From Latrodectus hesperus (Eukaryota > Arthropoda > Arachnida > Araneae > Theridiidae), in NCBI GenBank assembly GCA_037975125.1, contig CM075850.1, positions 66,926,390 through 66,990,389 on the forward strand: a stretch of 64,000 nt of DNA, written 5' to 3'. The notes under the pieces are model-generated. The model was not told where the DNA came from. It worked only from the letters and a program-made list of their open reading frames with translations, and ran no database searches. Made by a program: the position numbers and the translations under genes. Positions 46,101-58,588 of the stretch are shown here, in pieces. The stretch's first letter is position 1; every line of letters begins with the position of its first letter.

Positions 46101-49100
46101 ATAATGCTTGTGTAGTAGTTTTCAATAAACACCATCAAAAAATTGCACTGATTTATGGTATATTTTTCTGCCTACAATAGCTGTAACTCAGTATAAATGA
46201 CTTTATATGGACAAATAATAGAGGTGAAAATTATGCTTTTTAAAATATATATAGTGATGAAAATTGAGGAAACCTTTTAGGAAAGTTTTTGATGTCTGAA
46301 TTAATAATATTTCATGATTATAATATGAAATAATATATTGGGTTGTTCGGAAAGTAATTTCGTTTTTCATGAAAATGAAAAACGTATAACGAATAAAGAT
46401 AGTATTGCATTGCATATTGTCCATTCTAGTTCAATAGCTTTTACCATCTTTCTGGTAGTAGTACGATTTCACACTCATAAAGTGGTTGGTATTTACTAGC
46501 GAAAAGCTGATCCAGGTGGGAAAAGCGAAATGACTTTCCGAACAACCCAATATTATTGGAAACATAATTTAATTAAAGATACAATGAATTAAAGTTTGTT
46601 TCCTTATTTGCATTCTATTAAAAGTTAAAAACATATAACAAAGAAAATGAAGCAAAATTTGCTGAGCTTGATAAGTGGTATCTTTTCTGCATTTGAATAT
46701 AGCAATGAGTTTCAGTTCTTAAGCAGACAACTAAGTATCATTTTGTTTTGACATATTATAGCAAAATTCAACAATTGCAATCATTTATTGAAATACAAAA
46801 GTGGACATCTGTCCTTATGTAAAAAAATTGCCATTGATTTAGTTTTGATTGATTTTTCTGATATTGATTTTATAATGTTTTTTCATTTAGTAAGATTTTA
46901 AAGCATATTAAAACTATATATATCTTAAAAAGTTAACCATCCCCGGTGGCCTGGGGTGACGCTCTCTTTAGTAGTAGCTCTCATTCGAATTCCGGCTTAA
47001 CCGAAGATCCGCCGTGTTTATTAAAGGCGGCTGGAGCACCTTAATAGGTCGTGGTCGCAATGTTCTCTAATTAAAAATATGCCTCTGGGGGTGGTAGGTC
47101 AAGTATTAAAGAGTTTTCTGCTTGATCCCTGTTTCTAAATTATGAAGACTTCCACCCAGCTGCTTCTACTAACTGTTAGAACCCATTTCAGGGCTAAATA
47201 CAGAGAACTGGTCAGCAACAACAAAAAGTTAACTAGTTATTATGAAAGTGGTTTAAAATAATGCTGTTATATGATAAAATTATAGAAACTTTATCAAAGG
47301 AAACATTTTTATTTTTAAAAAATTTGAGATTTATTTGCTGCAAACAAAAATTGATTTAAAGGTAAGAAAAGATCCACAACATCAAATAATGATAATAAAA
47401 TTTAAAGGCTAAAAGTTAAAGTAATAAAAATATCATGTTTAAATATACAAGGAGAACTCGGTGTATAGATTAGCAAAAACTTTGACACAAACTGAATTAA
47501 TTTGAGGATTCTTCAAGAAGAGCCTTTGTTATGAATTAAAGTTTAAAATATTCAATTGGGTTAAAAACTATGTTAATTAGAGATTAGGACTATCAGCTGT
47601 TTTTTTTTTTTTGAATTGATCTTATTTATTAGTAATACTAACAACTGAAATCTCCGTATTTGTAGTAATAGCCTGAAACAATCTAGATGAAGAGTTTGCG
47701 AATATATGTTGTCTGGCAACCACAAGAAAAGTTAATTTGAATAAGCCATTTCCGCTTAAAATACAGTCACCCCAGATGTTTTATAAGCTGTACAAAAACT
47801 TATATTCTAACATTGCATAGATAAGGATCTATTAGTCACTTCTTTCATAATCTAAAATTGATCCCTTCTGGTTTGATGCCATTATTATTATCAATTACCT
47901 TGTATTTGGTTCCTAGTGAAATTTGGTATTGAAATATTGAACGACCTTCAAAACTCCACTATTCTTCATGCGCAAAACTTCAAGCAATTATGATCAGTTG
48001 CCGAACATTCTGTTCAACACTTTGAAATTTCTCGCCTAGTATCTGTGTAAATCTTGTACCATAATTTTTATTGAAAAGGTATTACTTATTTTTGACTTTA
48101 GTTTAAATATGATATTGTATTATTTGATGATCAAAACTTCCACAGTAAATGTTTAATTTGTTGTTATATTTATAATTTGATCCTTTGTGTTTGTTTAATT
48201 TGCTGTTTTCTAATGCAAAACACTATCCTTTTAATATTTCAGCAAAGGTTTTTAGAAAGTCCTACTGTATATCTGTATTATTCATATATTAATATATATA
48301 TCCAAATTGTTAATTATCACTCTTCCATTCAGTTGGATTATTGTTTATAAAAGGAGCTAAATTATAATCTTTCCATAATGAAGCTGAATAAGTTATCTTA
48401 AATATAATGCATTCTTATTTCAAAATATTATTATATCTTGTGTTAAATATTTGTATATTTTTCTTTAGAAAAACTAAGTTAAAATTTGTTTAGATAAATT
48501 TTACTTCATTATAAAAAGAATTTTTTCTTCACTCATTTTAATTCAGTAATTTTTATTATTACTGGAGTAATAGATATTTTTAATTTACATTCAAAGAAAT
48601 CTGAAATGATAGTTATAAAAGAATTATAGAAAAAAGAACTTATTAGAAAAAAGAATTATAGAAAGAAAGAATTATAGAAAAAAAGAAAAGAAAAAATATA
48701 ATGCCATTTTTAAGATGATATTTGCGTTAATCTACAATGCTATGCTAATTATCATTTTTTAAAATGCAGTATTAAAATGTAAAATATAGTAAATGTAATT
48801 TTTATCCCTTATGATAACTAAATTAGTTTTCTTTTATGCAAATTTGTGCTGAATTGTGGGCAAACCTTCTTCCTAATTGCATACAATTTTGATTTTGAAA
48901 TTGATTAATATTTTGATGCCTTTTAATTTGTAATTTAAATGCTATTACTTTAATTAATGGTAAAATATGTTACAAAATGTTTATATTGCATATAATAGAG
49001 TATAAATGTTTTGTAAACCTTTGATGCATACCAAATATAATGTAGTATAAAATATATAATACTAAAATCAAATATAAATGACGAATTTATTCGTCATTTA

Positions 49101-52100
49101 ATTAAGTTAATTTTGTTCAAAAATTTATTATTTTATTTTTTTATATTCAAAATTTTATACAGTACAAATTTTCAGTACGTTCCAGAATATCACGTGCTAC
49201 ATTTTCACATAGACAAAGTAATTTTACCTTTAAAAAGTGTTTGTAAATAAAAGTACTTTATGTTTGCTTCTTACAGAGAACCTATATTTAGTCATGACCA
49301 ACAATATATTTATACTGAAATTGTAAAATCTTAAGTTATTAGTTGTTTCATTTTGTAAATAGCAAAATTTAGACTTAATTGAGCATTATACTTTTTGTTT
49401 AAAAATATCCACAAATAAATTAATCTATACTTTTATATTCCTATTAAACCAGCGATTTGATATTAATACAAAATAGAATCTAACTCTTTACTAAATATAC
49501 ATTGCTATAATCTCAGCGTATAATTAGAACAATTGAAATAAATTGTAGAAATTTTGAAAATATATTTATGTTTGAGACATTGAAGTTCGTCTCTTAAAAT
49601 GTTTCAAATATAAATCTTGCTAATTTCTCGAAGTAATTTTAGTATTTATTTTCCAGTTGTTTTAGTGAAATGAGAAATTTATAACTAATTCACGATGAAA
49701 AATGTTTTAGGAGGCACTTCGAGCTCGTCGTGCTCAAGAAGAAAAAGAGAGGGAATACAGGAGAAAAGAAAAAGAAGAAGTCTTAAAAAGAAAAAATATG
49801 ATTGAAAATTTAAAGAAATCTCGGGCAGAACAGATTGAACATCAAGAGAAAATGAGACAAATGATTGCTGCTCAAAACATTGAAGAACTTGAAATGCTTT
49901 TGAAGTTAGTTTAATTTCTAGAAAAACATGAATCTAAATGTTTTAAGAAATATAATAGATGTTCCTTTTTACGCGAACTCATAGGGACCAATAAAACAGT
50001 TCCTAAATTAATGTATGAGATTATTAAGATCTCATTTGTTTACCTCTAATTCTTTTTCTTTATAAAATGTATAATATTAGAAAAAATATTCAGAATGCAT
50101 TATAAGAAACATATGCAAGATAATTTACTTTTTTGTTCTTAAAAACTGAATTTTTAAAAATAGATTTTCCCATTTGTTTCAGAGCATTAAAGCATTTCGT
50201 AATTTTTCTTACAGAAATTACTTTAGTCCGTTAGCCATTCAGATGCTTGTTTTGCAGGTGGTCTTTGCACTACATTTTCTTCATGTTCGATATCTGAAAG
50301 CTCATTTTCGTTCTCATTCATTATATTCTCTATAATTTAATCATCTGATATTTATTCCGCTCGTATCACATGTGATTATATATTCAAAAAATCCTCAAAA
50401 GAAATTTCAGGCAGCATTGGGTTCTTTGTTGGAGCATGAGTGAATCACCTTTGCTCAAGAGCTATATTAGGAAAATTTACCTTTGCTTTCTTCAGTTATG
50501 GTTGGGTTCTTTGATAAAGACTGAATGTTGAAATGCTCTCGATATTGTAATTCCTTCAACATCATTCCAATCATTACTTGACAAATGCATTGCTCCTAGA
50601 CGGTCAATTTAATTGGGCTGCTTCAACTCCAAGCACATAATCATTCTTTGCAAATGCACCCTTTGTGAACAGTACAGTTATTCACAATTAGTAAAACTTC
50701 GATAAAAAAAAATATAAAAAACGTTGATTTAAGTATTTCAACAAATTTTCATGAATAGTCCCCGTCAAAAAAAGTTTTTATGTTAGCGTGATATGCAGCT
50801 AGTAGTTTTTGAAACATTAGTTCGTAAATAGCAACTAAAATAATGTGTGTATGGTGTCTGGGTAGGGACTACCGTCTAGTTAGTTAAAAACGTGATTCTT
50901 CGTTAATTATAGTGATTCGTAAAAAACGAGCGGCTACTGTATTTTGTAGTATTAATAATTTGATTATAAGGGGAAGAGAGAGAGACATTCAGACTATTGA
51001 TTTATCAAGATGGTTGTACAATGCTTATTATTGTTTAAATTGTCGTGATTTTTTTGCAGATTAATATTTTCTTCATTTTAAATAAGAGCAAATGTATTGA
51101 ATCAGTTCTTTTAAAAATTTTAAAACACAAATTAGATAAACATATTCTTAGTAAAAGCCAATGTTTTAAATAGATCAAATACATTTTTTTATTATTATTT
51201 ACTTTTTTTGAGAATTCTCTCTTAAAAGAAAATTTACGAAAAATAAATTTGATATAAACTAAAAAAGTAAGAAAGAGAGATAAATAATATCTATGTAAAC
51301 AAATTTATAAAAAAATTTTGCCACTAAAATTAACTTCATTTTTACAGGAAAATAAAAAATGAAGTAAAATTAGAAGAACGAAGGAAACTGTTTACAAAAT
51401 TAGAAAACTTAAAACATTTAGAAACACTCAAAAATCAAATAAAGGAGAAAGAAGTGGAAAAGATCAATGAGAAGAAAGAATTTTACAAAGCTGGAATGCA
51501 TTTAAGACAGGAAGAAAAACGTCGTGAAGAGATGCTAAATGTTCTAAAAAAAGAAAAGTTAAAAGAATTACAGTGAGTTTTTCTTTTTATAATTTTTCTA
51601 CAAAAAGAATTTATGCATATTTATAATAGTAAAAATTTCCTTTTTTAAAAAAATCAATTTATAGTTAAATATTTTAATAACATTTTAATACAAAGTTTGA
51701 AAATGTTTAACCTGATATTTTAGTTAAATATCCATATCAAATATAAATCTAAAAATATTTCTTTCTCTTATATTTCATTTTACAATTTTTTTATTATCTC
51801 TTTTCATTTTGAAATTGTTTAAACCAAACACTAATTTTTAAAAAGGTATTGACTATAATTTTTCTTGATAATTCCTTACGAAAGATATTATTTTTCCAGA
51901 ATACATTATAGAATAATAAGATAATTAATATTTTATTCAATAATATTTAATAGTTTAAAAAAGTCTAACATGATTTAATTAAAAACAATAAAATTTTCTA
52001 TGATATTTCATAATGTTTTTAATTAATACATGATCTTTTAGAAAATATATGTAATATATGCATCTACAAAAATTTTTTTAATAGTATTAAAAATATTAAC

Positions 52101-55100
52101 TTTCATAATTATTTATTCCATAATAAAACATAAATTTATTCAGAAATAATTTAACTAAGCTATAAAAAAATTGAGAAAAATTTTAATTATCTTCCAAAAC
52201 CTTTTTTTTTTTTTTCTTTTCTTATCAGTATACATTGGATAAAGTTTTAAAATGAAAAATAAAATATGGAATTTTCATTATTTTTTCCATATATGTTCTG
52301 ATGAGTTAAATATTAATCTGTTGTAGAAAAATTACCTTGAAATAAATTTGAAAGTAAATATTTTTTAAAAAATATGTTTACATTATTCATTGAAATGAGT
52401 AATTTGATTTTTTGGCAAAAATTTTTTAAATCGTCAATTTTTGGTTGCTACAATACTTCATCTGAGGTATTTGTCTTGTTGGCAAGTTTCTCATGAATAG
52501 ACATGTTTTTTTTTTTACATTTGCGAAAGTGCTATAGTATAAATGAATCAAATTTTATTAATTCTTTAAAAAATTTGGTTCATTTACCAATGTATGAATT
52601 CATATTTTTATTGATAGTTATCAATTTAGCAATCTAAATGATTTTAAATCATTTAACTTCTTTAATAGCATAACAACCTATTACAGATCTTTGTTGTCTC
52701 TATAGCACGCCTTTTCCAGCCCAGTCTGTCCAGGGCGATATATTTGCCGGTTCCCAACTTTCATTTAAACGTTGATATTCTAGTGGTGTATAGCGTGTGT
52801 TTATCTGGTTTAATAGGAACAAAGAAATGAGTTCCTTAAATAGCTCAAAATAATTTATTACAATTTAGGGTAAAATTTGAGCACAACACAAATACATACA
52901 GATACAGTTACTACAAATAAAACAAAATTTCATCTAAACATTTAAAGTCGAAGGAAATAGGGTAAACATGAGAGTCATATGGATATACGTTTCATTCCTC
53001 CGGTTGTTGGAGAGGGACTCTCCTCCTTATTGATGACGCCAAGGGTGGCGCTAGAGCCCCTTTACAGGAGCCTTAGGTGGCGCTGCAGACAGAGGGCGCT
53101 ATAGACTCCCCCTCTGGCTCCGCCGACGTCCCGCCAAGGAGACAGGATTGAGATAGGAAGCTTCTGAGGTTGTCGACGTGGTCTTCCTCTACTTTTCACA
53201 GGGAAAACGGGACCTTTATCTCTAGATGATTGTTGATAGGGCTTCAACATACTGGTATGATAAGTATCGAGTACTTGATCAGGGGCAGCAGAGTCTGCAA
53301 ATCTTTGTGAGTAAATGGGCGCTCTGAGTAATCCAGCAGGTTTCTGGCTGTTAGATTTGTACCGATTACATTCAGCACAATCTTTCACGTATTCGGCGAT
53401 AAACTTTCTCATGCCAGGAAAGAAATACCTAGAAGCAATTTTATGATACGTATTCTCAGCTCCACAATGTCGTTCAGTGGGAAAATCATGATATTGCTGT
53501 AGGACACGTTCTCGCTCGTGACAAGGGACAACTAGCTGTGCTTCTTCTGACTCTGTTTCAAGCGAATATCGATACAGTATTCCCTGATTCATCAGATAAC
53601 CTCTACTTGTCCAATTTACATAACTTTCATCTTTCCGTCCACTTTCGAAGCAGTCTATGATCTTTCTTACATCCTCATCCTTCAATTGTTCTTCGCGAAT
53701 ATCTTTAGATTTCCTGGATGGTAAATCTATGGAAATAGTGTTCAAGTTACAAACAAATTTGTCCACTGTATATCAAATGGTTTGGACAGAATATCTGCAA
53801 TTACATAAGATCTTCCTGGAGTGTAAAGAATTTTCGGATGATATGACATGATTTGAAGAGCCAATCGAGCTAAGCGTCTGGATGGCGATTTAATACTCAT
53901 AAGCCACTTCAAGGGTTGCTGATCTGATGCAATAATAATTTCCTGATTTTTCACATAGCCACGGAACTTTTCAAGAGCCCATACCACAGCTAGTGCTTCT
54001 CTTTCAGTAGTTGAATAATTTCTTTCTGCCGAACTGAGCATCGACTGGCATACATTATCACATGTTCTTCCGGTCTTACTCCTTGGATAAGGACTGCTCC
54101 TAGAGCGTAATTACTCGCATCAGTTCTTATGAGGAATGGTTTAGATCCATCTGGCTGAGATAACACAGGTGGTGAGATAAGCTGTCTTTTTAACTCTTCA
54201 AATGCTTTCTGTTCTGTATCACCCCATGTCCATTGCTTATTCTTTTTAATTAAGTCACTAAGAGGTCTAGCAACTTCAGAAAAATGGGGAACATATCTCC
54301 GGAAACAGGAACAAGTCTGTAGGAAGGACTAAACTTCTTTAGCACATTTTGGTGTTGGAATTTTTTGAATAGAAGATACTTTGTCAGCATCCACTTCCAC
54401 ACCTTTTTCAGTTATCCAATGATCTAAATACTTCACTCTGTCACAAGAAAAATGATATTTGTTTCTGTTAGCGTTCACTTTAAATATAGAAAGTCTTTCA
54501 AACACTTTTCGTAAATCTGATAAATGTTCATCAAAAGTTTCTGGTAAGATAATGATATCGTCAAGGTATGACAATGCAAAAACATCTTTGTGACCAGATG
54601 TAAATTTATCAATGAGACGTTAAAAAGTAGCTGGTGCGTTGCGCAACCCAAAAGGCATACTTAAAAATTTAAAAGTTCCAAATGGACAGATGATGGCAGT
54701 CTTCTCTTGGTGTGATTCATAAACTTTGACCTGATGGTAACCAGATCTTAAGTCTATTGTAGACATGTATTTCATCGACTTGGCTTCAGTCAATAAATCA
54801 TCCACTCTAGGTAGTGGATAGTTATTCGGAATAGTCGTTGAGTTTAACTTACGGTAATAAACACACAATCTGATGGTACCGTTCGGTTTAGGCACTAATA
54901 CCACAGGACTTGCATAAGGAGATTCACATTCCTCAATTATTTCTTCTGTTAGTAAGGAATCTAGCTCTTTCTTCAACAAATCTTTCTTTGCAGGTGTCAT
55001 TCTATATGGAGGTTCAGAAACAGGTAGGCTATTTCCAGTCTGGATTCTATGTTCAATATAAGGAGTAGGTTCTCCCCTTGGATTGAAGTTATCTTCAAAT

Positions 55101-58100
55101 TCTTCCAGCAATGAATTTAATTTGTGACGTTGTTCTCTTGTCAAGTGTTTTCCTTCATCATTCCTCAATTTCACGGAATTAGAGGTTTCTGAAATTTCAA
55201 CAGACATATCAGGAGAAAATTTCTGCGACATTATTACTTTTGCAGTACTTACGGTTTCGGATGGTTCATGATAAAATGGGCAATGTCTGTGTGGATATTC
55301 ACTAAAATGCCAAGTGCCATTCTGGATGTTAAGCACAATACCAGCAGCCTGGAGAAAGTCAGTGCCAAGCAATGTTCTATTACCTTTAGCGTTTGGTAAC
55401 GCAATAAATTTCATACGAACTTTCTTTCTTTTCCATCAGCAAGTACGATTATAATATTCTTCTTTTGAAAGTTGAAACCTTTCTCTTTCAATAGAGTAAA
55501 AAATCTCTCTCCCGCAATGGAATTTGATGCACCTATGTCGGCACAGAAAGCTGCTTTTTCACCACAAACAGTTAAAAAAAAATTGAGCTAGACAATGAAT
55601 CTGAAGCTTGTGCGGTATACAATTTTACACCATTAACAACTGTTTTAACCTCTTTTAATATGTTGCACTTTGGACACTTAGACTGAATAAAACCAGGATT
55701 ACCACATCCATAGTAATGAACCAAAAATCTTCTTTCTGGTTTGTCTTTACTAAATTTTGGACTTTCATAGTTGGAATTTTTGATTTTGTTATTTTCCCTA
55801 GAGTTAGGAGGCTTATAGTTTCTTTCTGAAGTAGATTTAACATATTGTCTTTGAAATGTGGCTTCTTAGCAAAGATAGGTGAATTTTTCTTCATTCCCAG
55901 TCTTACATTTTCATAACTGTCAAGCTTTTCTGAAAGTTCTAAAGGATCATTCAGCTCTGACCATTGATCAACAAAATGTTCTATAACCTCTGGCGGTGTT
56001 CTTTTCTTTAACTGGTCAGCTATAATTAAGTCTTGCAATTTCTCAAAAGTGATGATATTCAACTCCTTTACCCATCCCTCGAAATACGATTTAATTTCAA
56101 AATAGAAGTCTTTCCATGTTACTTCTGCACTTTTTCTATGTTGCGAGTACATCTGCCGAAACCTATCTGATGTAAGTCTATAACGCTTCAAGAGCATCTC
56201 TTTCGCCTTTGAGTAGTCTTTAACATCTTCTTCATTTTCTCTAGCAATTAGTTGATTTATTTCGGCTGGCAATGAGCCTATCAAGTACGGCATCCAATTC
56301 CTTTCCTGTATATTCACTAATTTTAATTGGCATGCCTTCTGAGCTTCCACTTGAAGTTTTAAGCGTTGCAATTCATACGCTCTTTCTTTTTCAATGCACA
56401 GTTCTTTTTCTTTGACATTTCTTTCGCATTCAGCTTGTTTTTCTTTTTCAAGCCGTTCCTCTATTATATTAATTAGCATATTTTTCACTAATTTTTCATC
56501 ATAATCTTTTGATTTGGATATAATATCTTTCAGTTGAATTGCTTTTAGATCATCTGCTACCCTTAACCCCATGTGTTTATTTTTAAGAGTTCTGAAGTTA
56601 TTTTCGACTGATTTAAAATACTGATTTTTTAAATATGTGGTTTTTTATTTTAGTTAAAACGAAATTTAAACACCATCAGTCTTAAGTACAATATTATGTG
56701 AAAATATAAACCTTTTAACTTTAAACATAAGTAAAGTATAACCTATTATTATTTATCCAAACACTTACTGCAAATAAAATGAACTCTTAAATTATTGTAA
56801 ATAAACCTGAAGTATTCATATGATATTCACTGTAATTAAATAATCAATTAAATTTTATTATATTAATCTTACCAAATTTATAAGAAATCACACTTATTAT
56901 ATATTTCAAATCAAACAAAGCCAAAAAAAAAAAAGCATTTCAAAATTCTACCATGAAGCTTTTATTTTCGTTTCATTTATAACTCTTTACTTTCGTTTTA
57001 TAATTACCAATAATCACTAAATATGTACCTTTGTTTATAAATTATATTTTATCAATACTTTAATACCACATTCAATAATTCAAAATATATTAATTAAGGT
57101 AACTTAATCAAATGCATTCAAAGAATATTTTATATATATAAATAACAAAATGTTTTATTGACTTTTTATTTAACTTAAAAGTCCTTCAATTTTCTAAAAT
57201 ATTAATTCTAATTCCTTTTACCAAAACATTAATAATAATTTTGTTATCTTAATATGTAACCTTAAATATACATGGAAAAACAATATATTTTCATTCTTTA
57301 TTCAATGAAACCACTTACTAAAAGAATAAAACACAAAAATTCTAAACAGTAAGTGAATGGTAAAAAAATAAAATAAAAATATAAGCATTAATATATACTG
57401 AACTTATAGCATTCATAGATATTGAAAGGCTAGACAGTGAGGCGTATATGAAAGCAATAATAACGGTCGTTTGCGGCGCCTTGTTTCATGTTTTAAATCA
57501 AAACAAAAGTATCATCGCATGAAAAATGCACACTCATTAGACAATTAAATTCTGTTAGATACTCTATTTTAAACACTATCTCACTGTAAAGAACATATAT
57601 TCAGAATTAAGAAATATTATAATAATAAATATAAGGAATATAATATTCAGAAGTAACAGAGATATTTTACTTATTGTTCATAATTACATAAATCACGTAC
57701 ACATACTATAATACTTCAAATATAATAATAAAATAAATGTTTCTTTTAATTCAATACTCTAATACAAAATATTATACATTTATAAGATATGAAACATACC
57801 TACCAAATGAAACAAATAACTATACTCGCAAGTAATAATACTGATCAAATTTATTTTAGTTTACCTTAAAAACTTTTTATGTTTTTCTTTTTCAAATGCT
57901 TTATTTTAATGATAATTTATGTTAAACTCTTATCTGTATTTTACAGTGTTTTTGCAGTTATAAGTAGTCATTTTAGCTGCAGTACATGTGTAATTAGAGT
58001 TTACAAACAAAAATCTTTGTCGCAAAATATTAGATCTAATGTAATGTAAATATATTTAATGCATAATTGTTATAAAAAACCAAGTTTGTGTGATGTACAA

Positions 58101-58512
58101 ATTATTTTCTCAGATATAAAAAGTATTCTTTGCAGGAAGTACAAATAACTTCAAAATTCTAGGCAACTTATAAAGTAGGCCCTATGATGAAAGTTATTTT
58201 TTTCTTATAGGTATTGCACTGAATTTAAACTTGTATGCATTTCACTAAGCTTATAATAAGTAAGAGAAAATAAGTAAGAAACTTTTAGTTGTGTGTGTAG
58301 GTGTTTATACATTTATTTTTATTCACAATTTAAAAAAAAACTTTGAGTGATATATTATGATATATAAAACAAAATTTGATAGACACCCAAGATAATTTGA
58401 ATAAAATATTTATACACACACACACACAACACATTAGTTTTTTTTAATAGAAATAGCCTGTGCACAACATAAGTATAATAATAACATGACTATCAATTAA
58501 AAAAAATTGTGT

Positions 58513-58588
<76 letters not shown>

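Larger units (their letters stand above)
52690..56575 (-). mobile_element. Gypsy LTR retrotransposon, defective, antisense in the last CFAP45 intron
   Basis: Read on the minus strand, the order is Gag (56572-55655), protease (about 55590-55250), reverse transcriptase (about 55150-54330), RNase H (about 54200-53770) and integrase zinc domain (53660-53300). A polypurine tract (AGAGGGGGAG, 53108-53117) and a putative 3' LTR (about 52690-53105) follow. The order protease-RT-RNase H-integrase defines Gypsy/Metaviridae. No matching 5' LTR is visible beyond 56575, so the 5' end is lost or the LTR deleted. Stops and shifts occur in every part, and the integrase core is missing. The insertion adds about 3.9 kb to the 8.1-kb intron. 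Confidence 0.85.
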
